From Leucobacter musarum subsp. musarum (GTDB lineage Bacteria; Actinomycetota; Actinomycetes; Actinomycetales; Microbacteriaceae), in the NCBI RefSeq assembly GCF_001273845.1, contig NZ_JHBW01000069.1, positions 124,001 through 188,000 of the forward strand: a DNA stretch of 64,000 nucleotides, read 5' to 3'. The translations under genes were made by a program, and so were the position numbers. Position 1 is the first letter of the stretch. Every line of letters begins with the position of its first letter. Below the pieces are notes generated by a model. It did no database searches. It saw nothing but the letters and a program-made list of their open reading frames with translations, and was not told the DNA's origin. Positions 25,888 through 33,610 of the stretch are shown piece after piece.

Positions 25888-26361
25888 ATGGCCGACACCG
25901 CGAAGCCCACCACCCCCGCAGCGCCCCGCGTCGACCGAGTCACCGCGAAGCAGTCCGCCTCTGACGCCGCGGCGGCGACCGGAGCGACCGCAGGTCGAAC
26001 GACCATTGCCGACCACGTCGTCGCCAAGGTTGCCGGTATCGCCGCGCGAGAGGTTCCTGGCGTCTTCGCGCTCGGATCCGGTGGCGCGCGCACGCTCGGT
26101 GCGATCCGCGATGCGATCAACGCCACCGATCTGACTCAGGGAGTCAAGGTCGAGGTCGGTGAGACGCAGGCCGCAGTCGATGTGACGATCGTGGTCGAAT
26201 ACCCGTCACCGATTCACACGGTGTCTGCCCAGGTGCGCACCGCTGTCGCCCGCGCCGTATCCGAACTTGCCGGTCTGGAAGTCGTCGAGGTCAACATCGC
26301 CGTCGACGACGTACACCTGCCGTCGGAGGATGCCGAGTCTGATGAAGGTCGCGTCGCATGA
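25888..26361 (+). CDS. Asp23/Gls24 family envelope stress response protein
   Basis: The 157-residue protein matches Asp23 (PF03780): TTIADHVVAKVAGIAAREVPGV, then GVKVEVGETQAAVDVTIVVEYP, and IHTVSAQVRTAVARAVSELAGL with VVEVNIAVDDV. The first 45 residues are a disordered Ala/Thr/Lys-rich leader. Asp23 proteins form an abundant layer at the inner face of the membrane in firmicutes and respond to envelope or alkaline stress. ATG 25888 has TAGGAG upstream; the upstream in-frame extension is not supported. It is divergent from the ECF sigma gene. Confidence 0.88.
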   Translation: MADTAKPTTPAAPRVDRVTAKQSASDAAAATGATAGRTTIADHVVAKVAGIAAREVPGVFALGSGGARTLGAIRDAINATDLTQGVKVEVGETQAAVDVTIVVEYPSPIHTVSAQVRTAVARAVSELAGLEVVEVNIAVDDVHLPSEDAESDEGRVA

Positions 26362-26535
26362 GCATCGCAGCCGCCCTATGAGCGGCGCACGAATTGCGAA
26401 CACGCGTGACAACAGGCGAAACGCCGCCGGAGTCATCAGACGTGCGAGCGCTACGATAAACACGACCACCAATTCTCGGCACCTGTCACCCGTGCGTCCT
26501 GTGCGACCTCTTGCTGATGGAGAAAGGCACTTCTG
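26362..26535. other. Non-coding gap after the Asp23 gene
   Basis: This 174-nt stretch has no convincing gene. The only open frame (from 26378) has random composition. A moderately AT-rich patch near 26445-26475 and GGAGAAAGG before 26536 probably serve the next transcript. Confidence 0.5.
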
Positions 26536-26775
26536 ATGAGTGACCGCACGCCCGCACACCCCGGTGATATCACCTGGGCCCGCATTGAAGACGATTTTTT
26601 TGTCGGCAGTCGCGGAGGCGAATTTCTGGGATCCATCGACCGCGAGGCTCCCGGCACGTACGTCGTCTGCGACCAGTTCTCGCAGCCCATCGGCGAGCAC
26701 GCCAATCTTGAGGCGGCCATGGCGGCCCTGACCGCGGCATCCGGCGATGCATACGCAGAAACCGGAGCCGCGTGA
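26536..26775 (+). CDS. Small protein upstream of a BLUF photoreceptor
   Basis: The 79-residue product is acidic and soluble: ITWARIEDDFFVGSRGGEF, then IDREAPGTYVVCDQFSQPIG and an Ala-rich end. I do not recognise a family. It has a good ribosome binding site (GGAGAAAGG, 6-7 nt) and its stop is one base before the BLUF start, so the pair is co-translated. Position suggests a partner or accessory of the photoreceptor, which is inference only. Confidence 0.72.
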   Translation: MSDRTPAHPGDITWARIEDDFFVGSRGGEFLGSIDREAPGTYVVCDQFSQPIGEHANLEAAMAALTAASGDAYAETGAA

Positions 26776-26776
26776 C

Positions 26777-27244
26777 ATGACGCTTCACCCCTCCACCTCC
26801 GCCACACCGGGCAGCGAACTGCGGTCTCTCGTGTATTCGAGTACCGCGACGCGCGCCTTCAGCGAGAGCGAGCTCGATGCACTGCTGCAGCAGGCTCGCG
26901 AGCGCAACGAGCGGTTGGGGGTGACCGGCATGCTGTCGTACCGCAGCGGAAGCTTCGTGCAGTTTCTCGAGGGCGACCCGACGCACATCGACGCGCTGCT
27001 CCAGTCGCTGCGCGCCGATGATCGGCACCGCGACCTCACCGTACTGATCGACGAGTCGATCTCCGAACGCCAGTTCACGAGCTGGACGATGGGGTACGAA
27101 CGCATGCGCACCCCACAGTCTCCGGCACCCAAAGGATTCCGTGACACATTCGCCGATCTCGAGCAGAACGCAGATAGCGAAGCCACCACCCGTGCGGCGC
27201 GAGAATTGACGCTGTGGTTCAAAGTGCGGGCTGCGCGCGCTTAG
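26777..27244 (+). CDS. BLUF-domain blue-light photoreceptor
   Basis: The 155-residue protein is one BLUF domain (PF04940, FAD-binding blue-light sensor) with a short helical tail. All key residues are present: Tyr20 in LVYSST, Asn44 in ARERNERLGVTGML, Gln62 in GSFVQFLEG, Trp103 and Met105 in FTSWTMGY. The numbering is one less than in AppA of Rhodobacter (Tyr21, Asn45, Gln63, Trp104, Met106). Such short BLUF proteins signal by protein-protein contact. I chose ATG 26777, one base after the previous stop. The next gene is a MarR regulator, a possible output, but this is not shown by sequence. Confidence 0.92.
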   Translation: MTLHPSTSATPGSELRSLVYSSTATRAFSESELDALLQQARERNERLGVTGMLSYRSGSFVQFLEGDPTHIDALLQSLRADDRHRDLTVLIDESISERQFTSWTMGYERMRTPQSPAPKGFRDTFADLEQNADSEATTRAARELTLWFKVRAARA

Positions 27245-27341
27245 GCGACGGAAGACTCTCACGGGTTCTTGGCGTTCACCATGTGTTTCTGCCCTAAAAT
27301 GGGCCTGCATCACGTGAGAGCTTTGGATAAGGAATCGGGTA

Positions 27342-27836
27342 GTGAAGAATATCGTCAGCAGCGAAGAGGAGCACCTGTACTCAGCTGACCCCATTACCGA
27401 GTCCGCTCGCGAACTCATCACCGCCATGCAGCATCTTCGCGGCGCGCAGCAGCGCCAAGAGGCGCGTTCCCTCGATCACTCGGGTCTGCATAGCCAAGAT
27501 CTGCGCGCGCTCCGCTACATCGTGCAGGCCGACCGGAATGACCAGCCGATCAGCCCGAAAGATCTCATCAGCATGCTCAGAACGTCGAGTGCCAACGTCA
27601 CGAACGTGATCGATCGACTGGTGAAGAAGTCGCTCGTCACGCGTGATCCGCATCCGACCGATCGCCGAGCTCGCTACTTGAAGCCGACCGGCGTCGCAGT
27701 GAACGAGGTCGACGCGGCGTTCGAGGAGCACCACGCGGCACTCATCGGTACCGCAAACGACATTTCTGAAGTCGACGCACAGACAACGGCGCGAGTGCTG
27801 CGGCAGCTCACCGCAGCACTCGACGGCGTCGCGTAA
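27342..27836 (+). CDS. MarR-family regulator, paralogue of the 21291 gene
   Basis: The 164-residue protein shares its whole layout with the MarR protein at 21291-21788: KNIVSSEEEHLY start, LHSQDLRALRYIVQADRND, LRTSSANVTNVIDRLVKKS and DPHPTDRRARYLKPTG. The start is GTG 27342 with AAGGAATCGGG upstream. It lies 97 nt after the BLUF gene on the same strand. The leader holds CTCTCAC near 27255 and GTGAGAG near 27313, an inverted pair that could be operators for an autoregulated promoter around TAAAAT at 27294. Confidence 0.88.
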   Translation: MKNIVSSEEEHLYSADPITESARELITAMQHLRGAQQRQEARSLDHSGLHSQDLRALRYIVQADRNDQPISPKDLISMLRTSSANVTNVIDRLVKKSLVTRDPHPTDRRARYLKPTGVAVNEVDAAFEEHHAALIGTANDISEVDAQTTARVLRQLTAALDGVA

Positions 27837-27892
27837 CCAGCACAGCGCCTTCGCTCAGGCCGTGCAAGCTCGCGCGTCGCACCGACCGGGTG

Positions 27893-28123
27893 TCAGCGGT
27901 CGAGCAGTCGTGGGCGACGCCCGGGCCGACGGTTGAAATGCTCGCGCACCTTGAAGTGCGCACGCACCGCATTCGCCATGTCTTCGTCGAGCTCCCAGGG
28001 CTGGTGACGCGGATGGTCGGGATAGCGCAGGCGTAAGAACTTGCGCACGCGATTTCCGGGGTGCTGACCGGGGTCGTGTCCCAGCTCGTTCGCAAGGTCG
28101 CTGGGCGTCATGGGGTACTGCAT
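27893..28123 (-). CDS. Small basic protein with N-terminal helix-turn-helix-like segment
   Basis: The 76-residue product starts MQYPMTPSDLANELGHDPGQ and continues RVRKFLRLRYPDHPRHQPWELDEDMANAVRAHF with a basic tail (RRPGRRPRLLDR; quoted in parts). The first segment resembles the DNA-binding start of actinobacterial Lsr2-type or excisionase-like proteins. Start choice is uncertain: ATG 28123 has GGATGG upstream, ATG 28111 follows in frame. It converges with the MarR gene. Function unknown; DNA binding is inferred. Confidence 0.65.
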   Translation of the reverse strand: MQYPMTPSDLANELGHDPGQHPGNRVRKFLRLRYPDHPRHQPWELDEDMANAVRAHFKVREHFNRRPGRRPRLLDR

Positions 28124-28432
28124 TGCGCATCCATCCGGGTCTACCGCTACGCCTGCGTCCACGAACTGTACATTCGTGTTCCCACCCGGAACAGTCATCT
28201 CAATGCGCGATTTCCGCACAGAGGAATCGCAGGGTCGCCGACAGCATGGCACGCGGCCGCTGCGGCGTGTTGCGACGCGCCGACCTATCTTAAAAGTTGA
28301 CTTTAATTCTTTTCTAAACCCAGTCCACCGTTACCTCGCCGTTATACTTTCACTCAGCCTCGGTTGCTACCGTTTCGGAGTCATCGCTGATGCGGTGATG
28401 CGCCGACATCGCACAGACCGAGGGGGTGAACG
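28124..28432. promoter_or_regulatory. 309-nt divergent intergenic region with AT-rich core
   Basis: The gap separates the small basic gene (minus) from the membrane protein gene (plus). An AT-rich island at about 28288-28320 contains the palindrome AAAGTTGACTTT and a good -35-like TTGACT. Further on TATACT near 28343 could be a -10 element. No open frame looks coding. Confidence 0.45.
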
Positions 28433-28900
28433 ATGCAACGAACGACAATTCCACAGGCAGCCCTGACGCGACCGCACCTCGGCGGTACGTGGTGGCTGAT
28501 CGCCGTCGCATCACTCTGCCTCGGGTTGTTCGGCATGCTCGCCATGCCCGATGCCGTCGCTCACTCATCGCAGGCGGAACCCGCCGCCGTGCCGGTAATG
28601 ATCAGCTCTGACGTGGCCGCCGTCACGGCCGCCACCCCGGCAACACTCGAGGGTGCCGCAGACATGGAGCTTGAGCGTCGCGACCCGGGCTCGTTGCCCG
28701 GAATCGATGCCGCCGAGCTCGTCGCACTTGGCCTCCTGGCCGTGCTCCTCGCGCTCGCCCTCACTCTCGCGAGCCGCACGCACGCGTCTCGATTTGCACA
28801 GGCCGCACGCGCCCGAGCCGCACGCGTGCAACGTCACTCGGTGCCACCACTGCTGCACCTTCGACCATCGCTCGTGCATCTGTCGATCAGTCGCACCTGA
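28433..28900 (+). CDS. Two-helix membrane protein of unknown function
   Basis: The 155-residue protein has a signal-anchor or signal peptide (WWLIAVASLCLGLFGMLAMP, about 20-39, followed by AVAHS, a possible cleavage site) and a second helix near 93-113 (LVALGLLAVLLALALTL). The part between is short and acidic; the C-terminal 40 residues are basic and His-rich, presumably cytoplasmic. I do not recognise the family. GAGGGGG lies seven bases before the ATG. It is followed by two further small genes in the same direction. Confidence 0.7.
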   Translation: MQRTTIPQAALTRPHLGGTWWLIAVASLCLGLFGMLAMPDAVAHSSQAEPAAVPVMISSDVAAVTAATPATLEGAADMELERRDPGSLPGIDAAELVALGLLAVLLALALTLASRTHASRFAQAARARAARVQRHSVPPLLHLRPSLVHLSISRT

Positions 28901-28985
28901 TCTGTCGTGCGCACGGCGATCGCACCTGGCGACCGTCACGCACGCCCCTTTTCGTCCCGTTCCAGGGCTCGGTGCACGCCACCGA

Positions 28986-29006
28986 CAGCGCATCTCGCAT
29001 GCGCTG
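28986..29006 (+). terminator. Small hairpin between two small genes
   Basis: CAGCGCAT and ATGCGCTG pair perfectly around a 5-nt loop (CTCGC), 85 nt after the membrane protein stop. It may partly end that transcript. There is no T-tract. Confidence 0.35.
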
Positions 29007-29042
29007 CACGGCCCTGATCCCCTCACTTCAAGGAGTATTTCT

Positions 29043-29159
29043 GTGACCACCACCAAGCGTTCCATTCGTAACCCGAAGACGTTCACCGCCCTCATCGTTC
29101 CCGCCGCACTCGTGGTGTCGGTGGGCACGTACCTGGTCACAGGCCTGCTCTTCCCCTAA
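29043..29159 (+). CDS. 38-residue single-helix membrane peptide
   Basis: This short gene starts at GTG with AAGGAG seven bases upstream, one of the best ribosome binding sites in the window. It codes for a basic start (TTTKRSIRNPKTF) and one hydrophobic helix (TALIVPAALVVSVGTYLV) ending GLLFP. It should insert in the membrane with the N terminus inside. The frame, binding site and hydrophobic pattern support a real small protein; its role is unknown. It is followed after 39 nt by the zinc-finger gene. Confidence 0.72.
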   Translation: MTTTKRSIRNPKTFTALIVPAALVVSVGTYLVTGLLFP

Positions 29160-29198
29160 CCGGAGCCCCTCAGAGCTCCACTTGCGCAAGGAGACCTC

Positions 29199-29594
29199 AT
29201 GCAGTGCCCCATCGACCAGTCCGCCCTCGTCATGTCGGAGCGATCCGGCGTCGAGATCGATTACTGCCCCCAGTGCCGAGGCATCTGGCTGGATCGCGGT
29301 GAGCTCGACAAGATTCTCGACCGCGTCGCCGCCGAGAGCCCTGCCGCACCCACCGCACCGCTCATCGCCCCGGTGGTCGCGCCCGTCGCACCCGCGGCGG
29401 TGATCCCTGACCCCCGCGCCTCAGCACCGTACGGCGCCGCCCAGCCTCGCCTCGAAGATCGCGGGCGCGGATATGACGATCGTCGCGGATACGACGACCG
29501 CCGTGGAGGCTACGACGATCGCGGGTATGACGACCGCGGTCGGCCGCGCAAGCGCAAGCGCGAAGGCTTCCTCGGAGAACTCTTCGACTTCTAA
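29199..29594 (+). CDS. TFIIB-type zinc ribbon protein with Tyr-Asp-Asp-Arg repeats
   Basis: The 131-residue protein starts with a zf-TFIIB domain (PF13453): MQCPIDQSAL has the first Cys, and YCPQCRGIWLDRGELDKIL has the second pair plus the typical helix. A Pro/Ala linker follows, then a low-complexity tail of repeated YDDR units (six or so between about 85 and 115) and a basic KRKREGFLGELFDF end. Similar proteins are common in bacteria, their function is unknown. AAGGAG precedes the ATG. It ends at a strong terminator. Confidence 0.85.
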   Translation: MQCPIDQSALVMSERSGVEIDYCPQCRGIWLDRGELDKILDRVAAESPAAPTAPLIAPVVAPVAPAAVIPDPRASAPYGAAQPRLEDRGRGYDDRRGYDDRRGGYDDRGYDDRGRPRKRKREGFLGELFDF

Positions 29595-29605
29595 CCCTCT
29601 GGAAA

Positions 29606-29644
29606 CACGATGGCCCCGGTCCCCTCAGGACCGGGGCCATCGTG
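29606..29644 (+). terminator. Perfect 17-bp terminator hairpin
   Basis: Arms 29606-29622 and 29628-29644 (CACGATGGCCCCGGTCC and its complement) pair without mismatch around CCTCA, 11 nt after the zinc-ribbon stop. No T-tract beyond GTTCGG. Confidence 0.82.
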
Positions 29645-29688
29645 CGTTCGGCAGCATCGCACGAGTGGGATCCTGCCAAGATGGACGC

Positions 29689-30210
29689 ATGATCGCCGAG
29701 CTCGAGCTGCCCATCGACCTGACCGACGCAGCACCTGGATTGCGTCTGCGGCGCGCTTCACGTGACGACCTCGATGCCTTGATCGCGCTGCTCGCCGAAG
29801 ACCCGATCAGCGCGAGCCGCGGCGACACCGGTGACGCATCCGATCGGCCGGCGTACGCGGCGGCCCTGGACGCCATCATTCGCAACGATGCGAATGAACT
29901 GATCGTTGTCGTTGGCGCCGATGACTATCCGATCGGCACGCTTCAGCTGACGCGCATCCCTGGCATGGCTCGCCAGGGCGCGTCTCGGCTACTGGTCGAG
30001 GCCGTGCGCGTTGCGGCACACGCACGCTCGCGCGGTATCGGGAGTGCGCTCATGCGCTGGGTCATGCACACCGCGGCACCCGAGCTGCACACTCCGATGG
30101 TCCAGCTCACGTCTGATGCTGCGCGCGAGTCCGCCCATCGTTTCTACCTGCGGCTCGGCTTCACCGACTCCCATGTCGGCTTCAAATACAACGCGTCAGC
30201 GGCCAGATAG
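29689..30210 (+). CDS. GNAT-family N-acetyltransferase
   Basis: The 173-residue protein has the GNAT fold (PF00583): LRLRRASRDDLDALIALLA at the start, the acetyl-CoA loop region RSRGIGSALMRWVMHTA, and the late ESAHRFYLRLGFTDSH motif. Substrate cannot be told; the Arg/Gly loop R-x-x-G-I-G is intact. ATG 29689 begins the domain; a longer in-frame extension upstream would cross the terminator. It stands alone and converges on the DUF7882 gene with a 22-nt gap. Confidence 0.88.
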   Translation: MIAELELPIDLTDAAPGLRLRRASRDDLDALIALLAEDPISASRGDTGDASDRPAYAAALDAIIRNDANELIVVVGADDYPIGTLQLTRIPGMARQGASRLLVEAVRVAAHARSRGIGSALMRWVMHTAAPELHTPMVQLTSDAARESAHRFYLRLGFTDSHVGFKYNASAAR

Positions 30211-30232
30211 GTCGCGCAGCACCTGCTCGCGG

Positions 30233-30562
30233 CTATGCGATCAGCGGGTTGCGTTTCGCGTACTTCGCCGCTTCGGATTCGGAGATGACCGTCAATCCCC
30301 GAGTCGAGTGCGACAGCGCCGCGAGCACGTGCAACCACTCAGGGTTGAGCTCGGGAGCTTTGGCCCCGCTGAACCGGAAGGCGATGGTCGTGTGCTCCGA
30401 GATCCAGAGCGAGTTGCGCCCGCTGCCCTCTTCGGGCGGTTGCGTCCAAGAGAGGAAGAACCCCTCTCGCTTCGCGAGTTTTTGACCGATGACTGTTTTT
30501 AAGTGTGCGAGTGTTCGGTCTTCGAACTGATACTCGCGTTCTCCGTGCAAGATGTACCCCAT
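30233..30562 (-). CDS. DUF7882-type small protein
   Basis: The 109-residue product has the pattern common in Microbacteriaceae: MGYILHGEREYQFEDRTLAH, then LAKREGFFLSWTQPPEEGSG and the FRFSGAKAPELNPEWLHVL block. I recall such proteins being mislabelled as ATP-dependent DNA ligase; no ligase motif is present. Probable role is unknown. ATG 30562 is the family start. The leader (30563-30610) is AT-rich and should hold its promoter. Confidence 0.8.
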   Translation of the reverse strand: MGYILHGEREYQFEDRTLAHLKTVIGQKLAKREGFFLSWTQPPEEGSGRNSLWISEHTTIAFRFSGAKAPELNPEWLHVLAALSHSTRGLTVISESEAAKYAKRNPLIA

Positions 30563-30717
30563 GTGCGCAGCCTTGCACGTTTACCGATAAATAGATAGCG
30601 AGTGTGACGTTTCGCACGACCGCAAGGGGGTGGCGCTTCGCACGATGTCAGCGAGAATCGGATGGTGTCACCGTCGCTCGACCGTGGTGTACCCCAATGC
30701 ATCCGTGCACGGTGACA

Positions 30718-30752
30718 CGGCCCCGGCTCCGCTTGCTGCGGGGCCGGGGCCG
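30718..30752 (-). terminator. Terminator hairpin after ferrochelatase gene
   Basis: A 15-bp stem with one wobble (CGGCCCCGGCTCCGC against its mirror) and a 5-nt loop lies 21 nt past the hemH-type stop on the minus strand. No T-tract. Confidence 0.72.
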
Positions 30753-30773
30753 CTCTCGTGTGATGCAGCTCAT

Positions 30774-32033
30774 TCAGGGCTGGAGGCCGGCGATTGCCGG
30801 TTTGAACCCGAGCCGCGGGTTCTCGCAGCATCCGGGGCGGCATACGTCGAACCACGGACCGATCGTCGTGGTATTTGCTCGCTCAGATACCGGCCGGCCC
30901 TCGATGCGCTCTTGCACCAGGTCGACGAGTGCGTCAACGAACGCGGGGTGCACCCCGGGTGTGGGTGCACGCGTCACCCAGAGCCCGCGCTCCGTCGCTG
31001 TCTCGGTGGCTTCTTCGTCGAGATCCCACATGACTTCCATATGGTCGCTGACGAAGCCGATCGGCACGATGACGACTGCGGTGCGCTGCTCGAGCGCATT
31101 GATCGCGTCATTGATGTCGGGTTCGAGCCAGGGCTGCGACGGTGGGCCCGAGCGTGACTGGTAGACGAGCTGCCAGGTCGCTTCGGGCGCAGCCCGTGCG
31201 ATCACTTCGGCGGCGGCGGCAAAATGTTGTGCGGCGTACCCGCCTCCATCTACGTCGGTGAAGAGACCGGCTCCTGAGAGCTCCGCATCAGCGGTCGGGA
31301 TGCTGTGGGTGGCGAACATGACTTCGATCTGCTCGAGGGGATGCCCGGCTGCGATCGCTTGCTCGACCCCGGCACGAACCCCCTCGATAAACGGCTGCAG
31401 AAACCCGGGGTGCGAGAAGAACTGTCGCACTTTATCGATGCGTAGGGTCTGCTGCAGCCCCGACGCCTCGAGCGCGTCGGCCCAGTCCTCCCGGTATTGG
31501 CGACAGGACGAGTACGAGGAGTACGCGCTCGTGGGAATCGCCAGCATCGTACGAACGCCGTCTGCGGCGGCTTGCTGCAGGGCCTCATCGAGGTAGGGCG
31601 CCCAGTTGCGATTGCCCCAGTAGATGGGCATGTCGAGCCCGGCACGATCGAGAACGACGTTCAGCGCCGCGAGCAGTTCGCGGTTGTGGTCGTTGATCGG
31701 GCTCACGCCCCCGAAATGCCGGTAGTGGTGGGCGACTTCTTCGAGCCGCTCATCGGGGATGCCGCGACCTCGGGTCACGTTACGCAAGAACGGCAGCACG
31801 TCGTCTTGCCCCTCGGGGCCGCCAAAGCCTGAGAGCAGAATCGCATCGTAGCCGAACGGTGCGCTCGTGTGCTCCGGCCCATCGGCGGTCGCCGCCGTAG
31901 CGCTCGGCACTTTCGCGCCCGGGTCCAGGTGGACGCCGGTTGCGGCGCCAGGCTTCGTTTCACGGCGCCCGGTGGGGCGATAGAGCGTCGCGTCGGTGGC
32001 GTGTTTCGCTTCGGGCTGCTGGTCGTGTGTCAT
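30774..32033 (-). CDS. hemH: Ferrochelatase (coproporphyrin type, [2Fe-2S])
   Basis: The 419-residue protein inserts iron into a porphyrin; actinobacterial enzymes use coproporphyrin III (name cpfC also used). It shows YDAILLSGFGGPEGQDDVLPF, HYRHFGGVSPIND, IYWGNRNWAPYL, FATHSIP with the catalytic His, and VYQSRSGPPSQPWLEPD. Near the C terminus CRPGCCENPR gives the cysteines expected for the [2Fe-2S] cluster of this branch. The first 60 residues are a disordered extension. GGGGAGG precedes the ATG. No other heme genes are adjacent. Confidence 0.92.
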   Translation of the reverse strand: MTHDQQPEAKHATDATLYRPTGRRETKPGAATGVHLDPGAKVPSATAATADGPEHTSAPFGYDAILLSGFGGPEGQDDVLPFLRNVTRGRGIPDERLEEVAHHYRHFGGVSPINDHNRELLAALNVVLDRAGLDMPIYWGNRNWAPYLDEALQQAAADGVRTMLAIPTSAYSSYSSCRQYREDWADALEASGLQQTLRIDKVRQFFSHPGFLQPFIEGVRAGVEQAIAAGHPLEQIEVMFATHSIPTADAELSGAGLFTDVDGGGYAAQHFAAAAEVIARAAPEATWQLVYQSRSGPPSQPWLEPDINDAINALEQRTAVVIVPIGFVSDHMEVMWDLDEEATETATERGLWVTRAPTPGVHPAFVDALVDLVQERIEGRPVSERANTTTIGPWFDVCRPGCCENPRLGFKPAIAGLQP

Positions 32034-32114
32034 GGATCCTCCCCAGAGTTCAGCGTCGCATTTATCTTAGATTGTTTCTTTGTTTGATTCTTACAGATCA
32101 GTGCATGTGAGGAG

Positions 32115-32780
32115 TCAGGCGATCTCGATGCCGAGCTGCGACGCGAAGATGTCGAGCAGGTCGGTTGCCTGGTGCGTCGAGATGCGTGCGCCACGCAGGC
32201 CATCGATACCGGCGATCGAGGCGAAGTCGAGCCCTCGCAGATCGAGGTGCTGCGACCGCGCCCCGGTCAGCACCAGCTTGTCGACGGTGCAGTTGTCGAA
32301 GGCGACGCGCACCAACTCGGCGCCTTCGAGGTCGAGTTCATCGATGTGGCAGTTCACGAAGTGCACGTCATGGAGTTTCGCAGCGCGAAAGTTCAGCCAG
32401 CCGAGCTTTGACCCATCAACGCGCACGCGCGCTAATTCAGCATCGTAGGCTTCGACCGCGCCGAGCCGAGACGTCGAGAGCTCGACCCCTTTCCAGGTCG
32501 TGCGCCGCATCGGCAGCACCGGCGACGTCAGGTGCTCGAATCTCGAGTCGATAAATCGAGTGCTCTGCAGATCTGCCTCATGCGCCTGCACCGCTTCGAA
32601 CGCACACTCGGTGAACTGGGCACCGGCGAGCGATAGGCCGGAAATGTCGACCGTGTCGAATCTCTGCAGCTCGTACACGCCTCGCGGCGCGAGCATCTCG
32701 ACACCACCACTCTCAAGCCCGTTTAGGCAAAGGTCGTCGAGCTGAGGCGCCTGAAAAGCATTGCGGGTACGCGGCGGCAT
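32115..32780 (-). CDS. Pentapeptide repeat protein
   Basis: The 221-residue protein has right-handed beta-helix repeats with the A(D/N)LxX pattern: ISGLSLAGAQFTECAFEAVQ, EADLQSTRFIDSRFEHL, RLGAVEAYDAELARVRVDG, KLGWLNFRAAKLHDVHF and DELDLEGAELVRVAFDNC in order. Pentapeptide proteins include gyrase-protecting factors, but many have no known role and this one lacks strong similarity hints. AGGAG lies six bases before the ATG 32780. It precedes hemH on the same strand by 81 nt. Confidence 0.82.
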   Translation of the reverse strand: MPPRTRNAFQAPQLDDLCLNGLESGGVEMLAPRGVYELQRFDTVDISGLSLAGAQFTECAFEAVQAHEADLQSTRFIDSRFEHLTSPVLPMRRTTWKGVELSTSRLGAVEAYDAELARVRVDGSKLGWLNFRAAKLHDVHFVNCHIDELDLEGAELVRVAFDNCTVDKLVLTGARSQHLDLRGLDFASIAGIDGLRGARISTHQATDLLDIFASQLGIEIA

Positions 32781-32989
32781 AGAAACTCCTGAGCTTTAAG
32801 CTCGCAGCCCGGGCGGTGCCGCGATGCATCCAGGCTATGCCCCGCCACCGACATCACACTTTCAGACCCTCCACCGGTCGAAGACGGAGCGCACTCGCAC
32901 TGTAAGCAGCGAGTCAGCACAGCGCCACCCCCTGTGCTCCGCGAGGGTAACGCACGCAACCTGGTACTCCACGAACGAAGGGACTCGAC

Positions 32990-33211
32990 ATGTCAACGAA
33001 TCTGCAAAATCCGAACCCCGAAGATCTCGGCCCCGCGGGCAACAATCCACTGATCGACCCCGCGACAGAGCCTGAGCAGCCCCGCATCGATCAGTTCGAA
33101 GAAGGCGCCGACCTCGACGCTCCGACTCAGCCCGCGAGCCCGGATGCACCGGAGTCAACGAACCTGCCCGATCAGCAGGATCCCGATGCCACCGAGGGTC
33201 TCGCTCCGTGA
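32990..33211 (+). CDS. Small acidic, proline-rich protein
   Basis: The 73-residue protein (pI strongly acidic) is predicted disordered: NLQNPNPEDLGPAGNNPLID, FEEGADLDAPTQPASPDAP, and a DATEGLAP end. It has a good ribosome binding site (AAGGGA). A second protein of the same style starts at 34916. The family is not known to me; such proteins are frequent in Microbacteriaceae. Transcript ends at the hairpin at 33246. Confidence 0.72.
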   Translation: MSTNLQNPNPEDLGPAGNNPLIDPATEPEQPRIDQFEEGADLDAPTQPASPDAPESTNLPDQQDPDATEGLAP

Positions 33212-33245
33212 CGACGGCATGAGGGTCACGGAGTACCAGCCCACA

Positions 33246-33284
33246 CACGAGAAAACCCCCGGTGCGCCCGGGGGTTTTCTCGTG
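33246..33284. terminator. Bidirectional intrinsic terminator
   Basis: A perfect 17-bp stem (CACGAGAAAACCCCCGG and complement) around TGCGC has the AAAA/TTTT blocks inside the stem, so it can end transcripts from both sides: the acidic protein gene (plus) and the tRNA pair (minus). Confidence 0.88.
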
Positions 33285-33292
33285 ACTCTCTG

Positions 33293-33366
33293 TAGCTGAG
33301 GCGGGGCTCGATCCCGCGACCTCACGATTATGAGTCGTGCGCTCTAACCAGCTGAGCTACTCAGCC
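33293..33366 (-). tRNA. tRNA-Met (anticodon CAT)
   Basis: The minus strand folds as a 74-nt cloverleaf: acceptor GGCTGAG, D-stem GCTC, anticodon stem CACGA with loop CTCATAA, T-stem GCGGG. The CAT anticodon and the CACGACTCATAATCGTG arm fit elongator tRNA-Met of actinobacteria; a tRNA-Ile2 reading cannot be fully excluded. The first pair is G-T. No CCA is encoded. Confidence 0.9.
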
Positions 33367-33401
33367 AAACTGGCCCGCACGAATGCGAGCCAGAGAGTCA
33401 G

Positions 33402-33473
<72 letters not shown>

Positions 33474-33610
33474 GCGGCCACCTTGCGATGACAACCGTTA
33501 GAGAATAGCACTGAAGCTTGGCCAATGCGAAATCTGTCGACCCGGTAGCGTTATCCCGGGCGGGTCACGCAGATCGCCCACGGGTTCGATTGGCGAAATG
33601 GGTGGATGTA

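Noticed and set aside
26206-26778. Minus-strand frame with a hydrophobic stretch over the gap after Asp23
   Set aside because: Overlaps the Asp23 gene and the small gene before BLUF, no ribosome binding site, no family pattern.
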